Both the position numbers and the translations under genes were made by a program. Positions 30,303 to 40,700 of a DNA stretch of 64,000 bases are shown piece after piece (within the stretch, counting starts at the first letter, position 1; every line of letters begins with the position of its first letter). The DNA is from a virus. The notes under the pieces were generated by a model. The model saw only the letters and a program-made list of their open reading frames with translations. It ran no database searches and had not been told where the DNA came from. The DNA is taken from positions 1 to 64,000 of IMG/VR virus record IMGVR_UViG_3300050821_005389, one strand, 5' to 3'.

Positions 30303-32284
30303 AACGAGTTCTTGTAACTGGAGCGGCTGGTTTTATCGGTTCACATCTCGTCGAACATCTTCTTCGTAATACCGATTGGAAAATAATAATTTTAGATAAG
30401 TTGACTTACGCTTCTAACGGATTCAATCGCCTTCGAGAAGTTGGCGCATATGAGAATAAGCGCGTAAAACTTTATCCAGTTGACTTGAGCCGTAAAATAG
30501 GTTCTGAACTCGAACGAGAAATAGGTTCAATAAATTATATCGCACATCTAGCAGCAGAAACGCACGTTGACAATTCCATTGGCGATCCCCGTCCGTTCGT
30601 AGAAGCGAACGTTCTCGCGACGATGGAAATGCTCGAATACGCTCGTCGATTACCTGGACTTGAAAAAATGCTTTACTTTTCAACGGACGAAGTATTCGGT
30701 CCCGCGTCTGTCGGAGTTGAATATAAAGAGTGGGATAGGTATAATAGTGCTAATCCTTACAGTGCTACAAAAGCGGCAGGTGAGGAGTTATGTTTAGCTT
30801 GGGCGAATACATATAAGGTTCCTACACTGATTACGCATTGTCACGATATAAAAACTAGAGCTTTTACTCCGGATGGTATTAAAACCTATAATGAACTTTG
30901 TGTCGGAGATAAGGTTTTTGCTCTTCGCGACGAAGAATTAGTTGAAACTGTTATCCGGGAGAAAGTTCGTCTTCCCTATTCGGGAAAAATGATACGAATT
31001 AGGTCAAATAAAGTATCGCACCTAGTTACGCCTAATCATCGCGAACTTATTCAAAGGCCCGTTGGGAAACCGCGACGTATCCAACCGGTTGAGGTAGTTC
31101 GAGCCGATTCTTTATTAAATTTTCCTAATAGAGTTTATATACCTGTAGCCGGTAAATGGAATTGTGCAACGGCTGTTCCTATTTCTTTCCCTAACCCGAC
31201 TCATTTCAATATGAAGAAGGTGGATGACTTCTCGCCAGAATTAATGTCGGAATTTATTGGTTGGTATGTTTCAGAAGGTAGTTCGAATGGTATGGGAACG
31301 ATATCTATCGCGCAAGAGAAAATAGAAAATTTAAATACTATTTCTGAAATTCTTGATCAAACAGGTTTATATTATTCTTATAGTGGTCGGGCATTTTTTA
31401 TTTCTTCCGGAATTTTAGCGAGATATCTAGAAGAGCAATGCGGGCAAGGTTCTGAAAATAAAAAACTGCCTGATTTTATTTTGCAGTATAAACCGTATTT
31501 GCTTAAACTTTTATTAAATTCTATGATCGCCGGTGACGGTACGTGGTACGGTAAATCCGCTGTTTATTATACTAAGTCACCGCGATTAGCAGAACAAACG
31601 GCAGAGTTAGGAATAAAATTAGGGTACAGTACTGCCATCAGTGAACGGTATACTTGGAATCCAGATAAAACTAAGAAATCTAAAAGTTTTATAGTTCGAC
31701 TTCGAAAAGCCGTGGCTGGAATTCAAAGAAAGCACACCAAAGAAGTGGACTACTCCGGGGATGTTTGGTGTTTGCGAACCGACGAAGGTAATTTTTTTAT
31801 AGAGCGCGACGGCATTGTTAGTTGTAGCGGGAACACGATGAACGCAATCGGCGAGCGCCAGCACAGAGAAAAGTTTATTCCCAAGGTAGTTAAGTCAGTC
31901 TTGACCGGCGATAAGGTGACCATTCATGGTGATCTTAAGGGTAATAGCGGTAGTCGTTTTTATATCCACTGCCGCAATATTGCTGCTGCTACTCTCTTCT
32001 TACTGGAACGTGGGCAGGTAAGAGATAAATATAATATTGTTGGTGAAAAAGAAGTTAGTAATCTCGAATTGGCTCAAATGATCGCCGCTATCTTAGACAA
32101 GCCGCTGTATTATGAAATGGTTGACTTCCATTCCAGCCGTCCAGGTCACGACCTTCGTTACGCATTAGATGGAACTAAATTGAAAGAAATGGGTTGGGAT
32201 ATACCTAAGAAATTTAATGATAGCCTCGAGAAAACTGTCCGTTGGATGATCCAGCCAGAAAATCTTCATTGGCTCGGCCTGTAA
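30299..32284 (+). CDS. RmlB-like NDP-sugar dehydratase interrupted by an intein
   Basis: 661 residues from GTG 30299. The exteins (1-180 and 513-661, together 329 residues) form an extended SDR enzyme: GAAGFIG (8-14) for NAD, STDEVFG (128-134), YSATK (154-158) with catalytic Tyr and Lys, then ITH joined to TMNAIGERQH. This is the dTDP-glucose 4,6-dehydratase pattern. Residues 181-512 are an intein (separate entry). The enzyme likely makes a sugar used by the glycosyltransferases at 28994, 49755 and 50963. Confidence 0.85.
   Translation: MKRVLVTGAAGFIGSHLVEHLLRNTDWKIIILDKLTYASNGFNRLREVGAYENKRVKLYPVDLSRKIGSELEREIGSINYIAHLAAETHVDNSIGDPRPFVEANVLATMEMLEYARRLPGLEKMLYFSTDEVFGPASVGVEYKEWDRYNSANPYSATKAAGEELCLAWANTYKVPTLITHCHDIKTRAFTPDGIKTYNELCVGDKVFALRDEELVETVIREKVRLPYSGKMIRIRSNKVSHLVTPNHRELIQRPVGKPRRIQPVEVVRADSLLNFPNRVYIPVAGKWNCATAVPISFPNPTHFNMKKVDDFSPELMSEFIGWYVSEGSSNGMGTISIAQEKIENLNTISEILDQTGLYYSYSGRAFFISSGILARYLEEQCGQGSENKKLPDFILQYKPYLLKLLLNSMIAGDGTWYGKSAVYYTKSPRLAEQTAELGIKLGYSTAISERYTWNPDKTKKSKSFIVRLRKAVAGIQRKHTKEVDYSGDVWCLRTDEGNFFIERDGIVSCSGNTMNAIGERQHREKFIPKVVKSVLTGDKVTIHGDLKGNSGSRFYIHCRNIAAATLFLLERGQVRDKYNIVGEKEVSNLELAQMIAAILDKPLYYEMVDFHSSRPGHDLRYALDGTKLKEMGWDIPKKFNDSLEKTVRWMIQPENLHWLGL
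30839..31834 (+). mobile_element. LAGLIDADG intein in the RmlB-like gene
   Basis: 332 codons. The intein starts at Cys181 (CHDIKTRAFTPDGIKTYNEL, block A), has VTPNHREL (block B with TxxH), two LAGLIDADG-like helices (FIGWYVSEGS; LLNSMIAGDG), and block F/G YSGDVWCLRTDEGNFF to VSCSGN, ending in Asn512 before Thr513. The penultimate residue is Gly instead of His, a known variant. Removal restores a continuous RmlB alignment. Confidence 0.85.
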
Positions 32285-32300
32285 TTAATTAAAGGAAAAA

Positions 32301-35300
32301 ATGCGACCGCAAAACCCTAAATCGCCGCCGATGTTCGCGCAGCTAGGTCCGAATCCGCAAGGCTTGGATATACTTCAAGTCGTTAATCCTGCGGGCGGTG
32401 AAGGCATCGTTTACCGGTTGAATGAATTCCAGGCTAGTTGGTATGCAGGTTCAGGTAATCCGCCGACGATACCCGGCCAATTAGCGGGTAATCTTTATCT
32501 TAACGTTACAAACGGTGACACTTGGCTCTGCAACGGATCAACCTGGACAGAAATAGCTAATCCGGCCGCTGGTGTTAATACGATTAACGGTTTGAACGGC
32601 GATGTTACTATCGTCGGCGAAGAAGGTATTACTGTTACGTTATCCGGTCAACAGATTCAACTTCTCAATACGGGTGTTACGAGTTTAAATACTCTGACCG
32701 GCGATATCTCTGTTACGCCCGGTGTTGGTATCCAAGTTGCTAATTCGGGCCAAAACATACAAGTTAGTAATACCCAGTTTACTATTTGGGCGGATATTCA
32801 AAATTATGGTGGTGTTCCTAAGCCGCAAAGTATTACTCAACATACTACCGTAAACACAACTGGTGGCTTGCCAACTATTACCGTCGGAAGCGCACTGCCC
32901 TATTTTCTGAACGGATCGGGTGTTTGTATCTGGCAAGGAGGAGTAGCTACTAGCCAATCAACGCCATCAGCTCCGACTGTTACTTCTCCGCCTGTTTCCG
33001 GTTCTCAAACTATAACTTATAAAATAGTCGGCGTTGATATGCAGTGTGGTTTGACTGCGGCGTCTTCGGCAGCAACGGTTTCAGCGCCTGCGGTATTTAG
33101 TCCCGTTGCGCAGGCAATCAGTTCTATAACAGCGTCGGCTGGAACAGTTACAGCTAATTTTGCCGCGCCGCTAAATACAACTGTTACGGCCGGCATGACG
33201 ATTCATATCGTCGGCGTAACCGGATCAGGTAGTGGTTGGAACGGTGTTTACACAATTGCTACGGCGCCAACTACGAGTCAAATAACTTATGCTGTCGTAG
33301 GTGCGACTGGTACAGGTACGGTTACCGGTGCGACTGGTCGAGTCAGCAATACGCAACTTATCACCGCGATTTCAAGAAATTCTTCCGGTGTTATCTCTGT
33401 CACGACTAGTCAAAATCATAATTTTAACGTCGGAACCGGAGCGCAACCAACAATCGTAATTATCGAAGGAGTCCAGCCTTACGATTTACAAGGACATTTC
33501 GTTTTAGCAACGACGCCTACTCCTACTACATTTACTTGTAATACTGGGAACTATAGAGCAGAAACTGGAACTTTAAATGCAAACGGAGCAGTTCAATCCG
33601 GATCACGCAATGCCGCATCCGCAACCGTCTGGGAATACACTTATCTAGCGTGTCCTGCTTTGTCTGGTACTACCAAGCAGTATTATATTTATTCGGATAA
33701 CGCGTCTCCCGGCGGTGCTTTAAATTTAATAGGTAAAACTCTTTACGGTGAAAGTCATTTTACTGATTACGGACCGAATTACGGCGGTGGCTTTGTTGCA
33801 CCAGGATATGTACCTACTACGGCACCTTCTGTTGCGCAAAATCAGCTTTTCTCGACGACGATTTTAAGCGGCCAAGGAACTACCAGTTTAACTCTAGCTG
33901 CCAATGTTCCGTCAACAGTAACAGGCGGCACGATATTGTACGACGACGGGCCGGCTTTAATCGCTGCCTGTAATGCTTTTCCTACCAGCGTCGATTCCAG
34001 CGGTCAAGTCGTCTTGTCTCCGTTGCGTAATCCTAATTCTATATCGCTACCGATGTATATGTTTAATTCTCCTATTAGCATTCCGGCTCTTAGAGAGATC
34101 ATCGTCGCTAGTGGAATGTGGATAAACGAGACGATTTATTTAAATCAATACGTAAGAATGAACGGATCCGCAGCGGCTAATTTTTCCGCAGCGTCTGATT
34201 TTACTGCCGTCGCTAATCCCATTTTATTTGGATTAGCCAGTCCGATGATTCAAGCGGGCATAGATCCAACGATTCAAACTACTGGATTTGTTTTTTCTAA
34301 CTTGCTTTTTCAGTGTACTCTTCAGAATATTAATGGACAATATGGGCTTTCTTTATTGGGTAGTAATTACGTAGAAATTTCAAATTGTGTCTTTGTGAGT
34401 TCGGATGCTTTAGCTGGCGGTACTAATGTTCCGTTGATGCTTAACGGAAACTGCGTCTCGGTTGATATTAATAATATTACTTACGACGGCGCAAGTGTAT
34501 ACGGCGATAATCAGCCGATCGGTCAGAGTTGTTGGGGGCCGTGTATAGGTAATATCGTCGTCAGAGCATCTGATAACCCCGGACAAGGAAATCAATCGCC
34601 TTCAAAAATTGTTATCTCCGGGATGAATACCTCGGCTAATCGAGGCATTTTAATCGACGGCCAGTATGCAACTACTAATAGTGCCGCCGATTTTGAATTC
34701 AGTCAAATATGGAATCAAGCCCCGACGACGCCGGCCGTAATGTTTTCTGGTTTCCAATCCCTGCCTCCTTCGGACATTCGAGTGCATCAGATCGTTAACG
34801 ATAGCGAGGCGACAGCGATTTTGGCAAATTGGACACCGCTGATTAATTCGGTTTTAATTGGAAACTGTGAAACGACTAATTCTGTTGTACCGTTAGTGAC
34901 CGGAAACTACATAAACGGTCTAGAAACTTACGGTAATATGACTCCTTTAGTCGGTCAGAATATAAACCGAACCGTAACCTTTTACGGGCCGGCGAATATA
35001 GGATCTGTCGTAACTACACCGCCGTATGAAGCAATTCAATCCAATACTTTTGCGCAAAGTCTAGGATTGACAGGAACAATTTTTAGTGCTTTTCCGTCTA
35101 CAACTGTAACAGCAGTGGCAACACACGGTGGCAGCATTCCGGCCGGAACTTATCCAGTTGTAGTAACTTTTGTAGGTTGGGACGGTGGAGAAGGCGGTCC
35201 TAATCCAAATATTCTTTTAAATGATCTGCCTGTTAATGTAACTTTGGCGGGGGCTAGTTTAGGAATTCAAGTAAGTTGGACGCCGCAGAGTGGCACGCAA

Positions 35301-35771
35301 GGCGCGTACATTTACATCAATGGGTTTAGAAATACGACGCTTTATACTACGTCGCCGCAGACTTTTACATCTTTGCCGGCAGATCATTCTCAGCCCCTTT
35401 GGGAAGGTTCCGGATTGCCTTTGTTGAATTCTTCCGGACTTTACACGCCGCAAATCGTAATGGCTTCCGGTTCAAACGAACTTGTTATAGCAACTCCAAC
35501 GATGACCGGTAATCGTACGATGTCATTTTGCGACGGAGCGAATAGTTCGGTAGTTTCTACGACTTTGACAACGACATTGAACGCATCGCCTTATGCGGTT
35601 ACATTGCAAGGCGCGACTAGCTCGAGTCACGCTTGGTTGCAACCAGCTAATGCTGCGGCAGCTACGGGATTGACCAGCGCCTATATTTCGGGCGTCGGTA
35701 CAGGAACGGTTACGGTAGTTACTTCAGGTACGGCGAGTCAAAACTTTAACGTATTTGCGACGGTGAACTAA
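32301..35771 (+). CDS. Large tail fibre or tailspike
   Basis: 1156 residues. The opening GLDILQVVNPAGGEGIVYRL repeats the unit seen in the 10136 and 10501 proteins, followed by NLYLNVTNGDTWLCNGSTW and repeated INGLNGDVTI/LNTLTGDISV modules typical of fibre shafts. The middle and end are Gly/Thr/Ser-rich with parallel-strand character (around 560-900), as in a beta-helix spike. Probably binds or cuts a surface polysaccharide. AAAGGAAAAA precedes the ATG. Confidence 0.75.
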   Translation: MRPQNPKSPPMFAQLGPNPQGLDILQVVNPAGGEGIVYRLNEFQASWYAGSGNPPTIPGQLAGNLYLNVTNGDTWLCNGSTWTEIANPAAGVNTINGLNGDVTIVGEEGITVTLSGQQIQLLNTGVTSLNTLTGDISVTPGVGIQVANSGQNIQVSNTQFTIWADIQNYGGVPKPQSITQHTTVNTTGGLPTITVGSALPYFLNGSGVCIWQGGVATSQSTPSAPTVTSPPVSGSQTITYKIVGVDMQCGLTAASSAATVSAPAVFSPVAQAISSITASAGTVTANFAAPLNTTVTAGMTIHIVGVTGSGSGWNGVYTIATAPTTSQITYAVVGATGTGTVTGATGRVSNTQLITAISRNSSGVISVTTSQNHNFNVGTGAQPTIVIIEGVQPYDLQGHFVLATTPTPTTFTCNTGNYRAETGTLNANGAVQSGSRNAASATVWEYTYLACPALSGTTKQYYIYSDNASPGGALNLIGKTLYGESHFTDYGPNYGGGFVAPGYVPTTAPSVAQNQLFSTTILSGQGTTSLTLAANVPSTVTGGTILYDDGPALIAACNAFPTSVDSSGQVVLSPLRNPNSISLPMYMFNSPISIPALREIIVASGMWINETIYLNQYVRMNGSAAANFSAASDFTAVANPILFGLASPMIQAGIDPTIQTTGFVFSNLLFQCTLQNINGQYGLSLLGSNYVEISNCVFVSSDALAGGTNVPLMLNGNCVSVDINNITYDGASVYGDNQPIGQSCWGPCIGNIVVRASDNPGQGNQSPSKIVISGMNTSANRGILIDGQYATTNSAADFEFSQIWNQAPTTPAVMFSGFQSLPPSDIRVHQIVNDSEATAILANWTPLINSVLIGNCETTNSVVPLVTGNYINGLETYGNMTPLVGQNINRTVTFYGPANIGSVVTTPPYEAIQSNTFAQSLGLTGTIFSAFPSTTVTAVATHGGSIPAGTYPVVVTFVGWDGGEGGPNPNILLNDLPVNVTLAGASLGIQVSWTPQSGTQGAYIYINGFRNTTLYTTSPQTFTSLPADHSQPLWEGSGLPLLNSSGLYTPQIVMASGSNELVIATPTMTGNRTMSFCDGANSSVVSTTLTTTLNASPYAVTLQGATSSSHAWLQPANAAAATGLTSAYISGVGTGTVTVVTSGTASQNFNVFATVN

Positions 35772-35971
35772 TGGCTTGGAGCCAAATTGACTCACGCAAT
35801 TATTATATCTTTCCAAATAGAACTTTAAATGTTCAAGGAACGTTGACGTATACAGTTCAAACGTCGAGTAACGCTGCGGTACCAGGTAAAGATAGTCGTG
35901 TTACAAAATCTACGGATAGTAGAATTTCTCCGAATATTCCTCAGAATAGTCGGAATGCGCCACCCTTTTAA
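35771..35971 (+). CDS. Small hypothetical tail-region protein
   Basis: 66 residues, coupled to both neighbours by TAATG overlaps. Begins MAWSQIDSRNYYIFPNRT, with short strands then a polar Ser/Pro/Asn-rich tail. Possibly a fibre-attachment or structural peptide; no family recognised. Confidence 0.6.
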   Translation: MAWSQIDSRNYYIFPNRTLNVQGTLTYTVQTSSNAAVPGKDSRVTKSTDSRISPNIPQNSRNAPPF

Positions 35972-37044
35972 TGCCTTATACAAATACAGCTTCTACAGTT
36001 CGATTACAAAGGATTGTAAACTTAGCGAAAGCGAGAGGGGACATAAATCCAGTCCTAAACTTGCCCGCTTCGGATACGACCGTACCACTAGCTATCGCCA
36101 ACGATGCGATGAATGATATTTGTTCTCTTCCGTTTCCACAAAAATGGAATGAGATGATCATTCCGCCGTTTTATACTTCGAGCTTTCAGCAAGATTATGC
36201 CGGAATTTATCCGAACGGATCTTCTATTACGAATCTCAGTTGGCTCGAGCGTGGAATTGTCGTAGATATTAATAACGATGCTCAACCGAAACCTTATGAG
36301 CCTTTAGAGGTTGGGCGCCAGTTACCGCAAGCAACCGGAACGTTTTGGAATTCGGCGACGAATAACCCACTATTCTTGGTAAATTATTACCCGAATAACA
36401 CTCTTTATTATGGTACGTGGGGCGCAGCTAACAACGGTACAGGTTCTTTAGGAAATAATCCTACGCCGGGTTCTACATATACGTTCCCGCTCGGTGTAAA
36501 TAGTCAACCAGCCAATCCTATCACACAGATTCAAGATGCCAACGGTAATTTTCTAGTATTGACTACGTACGGTACGACGGGTGGAGTAGCGCCGGTTCTT
36601 CCTGCTTTGTCTACTCCCGGAACAACGATTCCAGACGGCTCATGTGTCTGGACTGTTGTAGATCCGAACGGGCAAGGATTTCGTATCGTACCGGTTCCTT
36701 CTTCTACTGGCTTAGTGTGGCAGTTTAATCTCGTAGGTCAGATGTTGCCTGTCCGATTCACGAATCTTCAGCAAACATTGGCGCCGTTGCCTGACCAGTA
36801 CGAACCTAACTTTCGGCAGATATTTATCGCGAGATGTTACCAGTACTCTCCAGAATCTGGTATTAGAGCGAAGTTTAAAGATGAACACGCCTTAGCTATG
36901 GAAGCACTCGTCAACTGTATGAAAAAGTCCGATAGAGAAACAGAAGAGAATATTTTTACGCCGGATCGTTCCATAATGTCTGGTGGGCAGCGTGGTGGCC
37001 GTAGGTTCGGGCCACAATTCCCGTTCAATTATAGCGGTCAATAA
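35971..37044 (+). CDS. Tail adaptor-region protein
   Basis: 357 residues. Helical N-terminus (VRLQRIVNLAKARGD; AIANDAMNDICSLPFPQKWN) followed by a beta-rich middle and a C-terminal helix pair (FRQIFIARCYQYSPESG; ALAMEALVNCMKKSDRETEE). This plan and the position just before 37051 and the nozzle gene suggest one of the two head-tail or tail tubular components. Assignment is contextual. Confidence 0.6.
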   Translation: MPYTNTASTVRLQRIVNLAKARGDINPVLNLPASDTTVPLAIANDAMNDICSLPFPQKWNEMIIPPFYTSSFQQDYAGIYPNGSSITNLSWLERGIVVDINNDAQPKPYEPLEVGRQLPQATGTFWNSATNNPLFLVNYYPNNTLYYGTWGAANNGTGSLGNNPTPGSTYTFPLGVNSQPANPITQIQDANGNFLVLTTYGTTGGVAPVLPALSTPGTTIPDGSCVWTVVDPNGQGFRIVPVPSSTGLVWQFNLVGQMLPVRFTNLQQTLAPLPDQYEPNFRQIFIARCYQYSPESGIRAKFKDEHALAMEALVNCMKKSDRETEENIFTPDRSIMSGGQRGGRRFGPQFPFNYSGQ

Positions 37045-37050
37045 GGATTC

Positions 37051-37773
37051 ATGTCTTACACTCTACAGCAAACTATAAATTGGGCGCAGACATATGTTCA
37101 GTATATTCCTTTAACTGCGGGAACGGGAAATGAGCCTGCTATTTCTATAGGTAATACGGTTCAATCTACCATTTTAAACGCACCTTTTGTTTGGCCATTT
37201 AATCGTAACGAATTTCCGATTGTTTTAGTCACGGGTCAACAAGATTATGTTTTTGATGTAACCGACTTTGCTTATTTAGAAAAAGTTTCGTTGTTAAGCG
37301 CGGACGGTAGTGATGGTTTTGAAGTCAAGGATGTTTATAACACGAATATTTTAGGATTGGCGGCAACAGGTAGTACGGCTCAACCCAATGCTGTTGCTGT
37401 GAAACTATATACTCCGGATACCAGTATTGCGCTGCGATTTTTAAGTAATCCCGATCAAGCGTACACCGGAACGTTAACTTATCAAGTTATTGTAGATCCT
37501 TTTACTGCTTTGGACGACCCTTGGGCGCCGATTCCCGACAGTTTCATTGACATTTTTAATAACCTTTTCTTGGCTGAAGTCATGGCTGTCGCAGATGATG
37601 CTCGAGAACAGCTTTATCGTCAACGTGGTATCGCTGCTCTCTTATCTAAGGCAGAAGGTTTGACTGAAATGCAGCGTAACGTTTATCTCGCTCAGTATCT
37701 TGCCCGCGGCTCTTCTATGACGTTGGCTGCGCAATTGAGAACGCAACAGGCAATTCAAGCGCGTGGGTTGTAA
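37051..37773 (+). CDS. Tail tubular A (adaptor)-like protein
   Basis: 240 residues. ISIGNTVQSTILNAPFVWPFNRNEF, then VTGQQDYVFDVTDFAYLEKVSL and a helical end (IFNNLFLAEVMAVADDAREQ; RQRGIAALLSKAEGLTEMQR) follow the general pattern of adaptor proteins between portal and nozzle. Stop and next start overlap (TAATG). Confidence 0.6.
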   Translation: MSYTLQQTINWAQTYVQYIPLTAGTGNEPAISIGNTVQSTILNAPFVWPFNRNEFPIVLVTGQQDYVFDVTDFAYLEKVSLLSADGSDGFEVKDVYNTNILGLAATGSTAQPNAVAVKLYTPDTSIALRFLSNPDQAYTGTLTYQVIVDPFTALDDPWAPIPDSFIDIFNNLFLAEVMAVADDAREQLYRQRGIAALLSKAEGLTEMQRNVYLAQYLARGSSMTLAAQLRTQQAIQARGL

Positions 37774-40700
37774 TGGCGCCTAATTTACTTCAGAACGCAG
37801 GCGCACAGCCGAACAAGCAACCGAAATATGTTCCGATTTTTATCGATCGGGCGTTTACCGGCATCTGGACGCAGCGTTCTGTACTTCACGATCCCTCGGA
37901 TATTGCGACGGCCCACTTTTATGGCGGTAGGCCGGATGCTCTTTGGCAAGGTTCAAACGTAGAGTTAACTAACAGATTGACGCTGCAACGCCGTCCCGGA
38001 TTGACTCCTTTTTCCGCCGCGACTTATCCGACGCCTCCGCAACGAGCTTTTGCGTTTGAATTAACCAACGGAACGATTCGGGTAATTATCGATACAGGTC
38101 CGAGTCCGGTATTTAATCTGTCATCAGTAAACGCGATTAGCGGTGCGGCGTATTATATCTTTACGTCGCCCGTGACATGCGCGGCGAATAATGCTTACGT
38201 CGGATTGATTTTTAACATCACCGGATTTGACCAGACGACTAATAACGGCGCATTCACTTGTACCGCTTCGACAAGTAGTTATTTACTTCTTTCGAATGCC
38301 TCGGCTATTAACGATACTTCGGCGGCGACCGCGGTAACTTCCGGTGGAGTTTATTGGGATACACAAGTCGGCGGTATTAGTTATCTGCTGTTTGCTAAAT
38401 CGGCTGATGCGGGTCAGACCGGATTTGTTTCCGTCGCTGGTACGCTTTATATGGGTGACGGCGTTGATACTAGGAAGTATACGCCGCTTAATAACAACGG
38501 TACGATTGCTAATAGTGTTGCCGGTCAAGGATCGATTTGGAATTATAGTATTGCCGCGCCGACTAGCCAGCCGGCTGTCACTATAGTAGAGTCCGGTGCA
38601 TCCGCTGTCCCTTGGGAGTCGTCGACATTTTACTCGACGATGGGCCTGTTAGTTGACAGTAACGGTAACATTGAGTACCTAACCGGTATTAATAATTCCG
38701 GAACCAATACTACTCAGTTCGGAACGACTGGCCAAGGGCAACCGCAGTGGAGTAGCGTTACTGGTAACCCGCCTGCGTCTGGTGAAGACGGTAGTTGTAA
38801 CTGGCTTTGCGCCGGGTCGTTATCTTTGTGGCAATCACAGACTGCCTACACCACCGGCGCTTGTATCTACGTTCCTGGTGTTGGCGGAACACCGCTGCCC
38901 GCTTTTTCAGAAACCAACGGGAATAATACCGGTGTCGGAGTTAATTGTCCTGGTACAACCGGTGGCGGTATTTGGCAAGCGTTTCCACACGGTGGTACTT
39001 CTGGATCGTCGACTCCTAAGTGGAGTCCGATTTCTAATACTCATACCGACGATTTTAATGGTACTGGTTCGAATGATATCGAGTGGCAATATCTCGGTCC
39101 GGCTATTCTATGGCAGCCTAACCACATTTATAACTCGTGGTGGGAACATCTCCAGATGTGCGTCGTTGAGCCATCTTTGCCTAATTTAGCTCTTCTTGAA
39201 GCTGGAACTCAGACGATTTTCGTTCAAACAAATAATAATCAATCTACTGGCAGTGTCAACGTTCAAGGAACTTCTGGATCCGGATATACTCCGCCGTGGC
39301 CTCTAGCAGCCAATACTAGCCCTAGTTCAGTAGGTCAAACTACGGGCGACGGCGATTTACAGTGGATTTGTCTCGGTTGGGGAACTTGGAAAGTTGACAC
39401 CGAATACGTTGCGTGGACCGCTGGCGCCAGCCAATTTAGTGCTATTAAAGACGGTAACAACAATTTTCAAGTTTGTCTTCAGGGTGGATTGTCTGGAATC
39501 AACATTGCTGCTACGCCTTATAACGGTTGGTTGCCTTCGCATGTTTATGCTACTAGCGCATTGATCGCGGTTAAGAGTACGGGTGGTTATTATCAATTTT
39601 CTGTATTGTTTGGCGGAGGAACTAGTAGTAGATCTACCGAACCGGTTTGGAATTTTACTACAGGTAATAACACGCATGACGGCAGCATAACTTGGCGATG
39701 CAACGGCCCGTTGCCGGCCAGTCAAGCGGTTTGGGGAACTACGTATGGTGCTCAGACACGAGATAACGAAGTTATTTGGACGTGTGTTGGCTCGGCAGTA
39801 GATTCTACCTGGACAGCTAGTACTCAGTGGTATTTTCCGGCCAGCGGTTTTGCTGCACCTACGTCCTCACAGGCTTACGGTGGTGCGGAAGTCATCGCAA
39901 ACGGCGATGTTCAAATTGTAATTGATTCCGGATTATCTGGATCGGCTACGCCGCATTGGGGGGCTATTGGTACTACCACGCAAGACGGTTTTGCTGTTTG
40001 GTATACCAATTCAGTTGTAAGTCCGAATTCGTTAGCGTGGCAAGTCGGATATGTTTACGCATATTCTTATAAAGCCCGCTCGTTAGACGATTATTATTCT
40101 ACACCGAGTTACGTTTATACAGGACCCGGACAGAGTACTTTCCAGATTCCGATTCCTCCGGGATTGAAATCAGCGTTACCGCCGCCATCAGGCTCGGAGA
40201 CGGAAGGTATTTCTACCGCCTCGCCGGTGTTTACAATCACAGGCGTGAATGCTGGCGCGGTTAACTATGTTACGGTTACAGGTTCTTTAGATCCGCAAGT
40301 TGACACGATTGTTATTTGGCGGTCTGCTGACGGGGGCGGACCGAGTAACATGTTCGAGTTGACCGAGATACCTAACCCAAAGCCAGTCAACGGGGCGCCG
40401 GGTGTAGCAACTTTTGCAGATTATTTACCAGATGTGGCTACTCTTTCGGCGACAGGGGTATTGTATCCTGGACTTGATGAAGAAATACCCGCTCCAATTG
40501 ACGGTATAAACAATCCCCCGTTAAGCAATTTTATTCCTATGACGTATAATTTTCAGCGGATATGGGGTGCGGCTGGGCAAGAAGTTCTTTGGAGTGGTGG
40601 TCCCGATACGTTGACAGGCACCCCGAATGAAGCTTACAACGTGTCGGATAATTTCAGTTACCTCGCGAACGTAACTAGAATAGTTAAGAATTCGCAAGGC

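Noticed and set aside
30299-32284. A novel 661-residue fused sugar enzyme
   Set aside because: The extra 332 residues have the splice blocks and LAGLIDADG motifs of an intein and interrupt a conserved segment.
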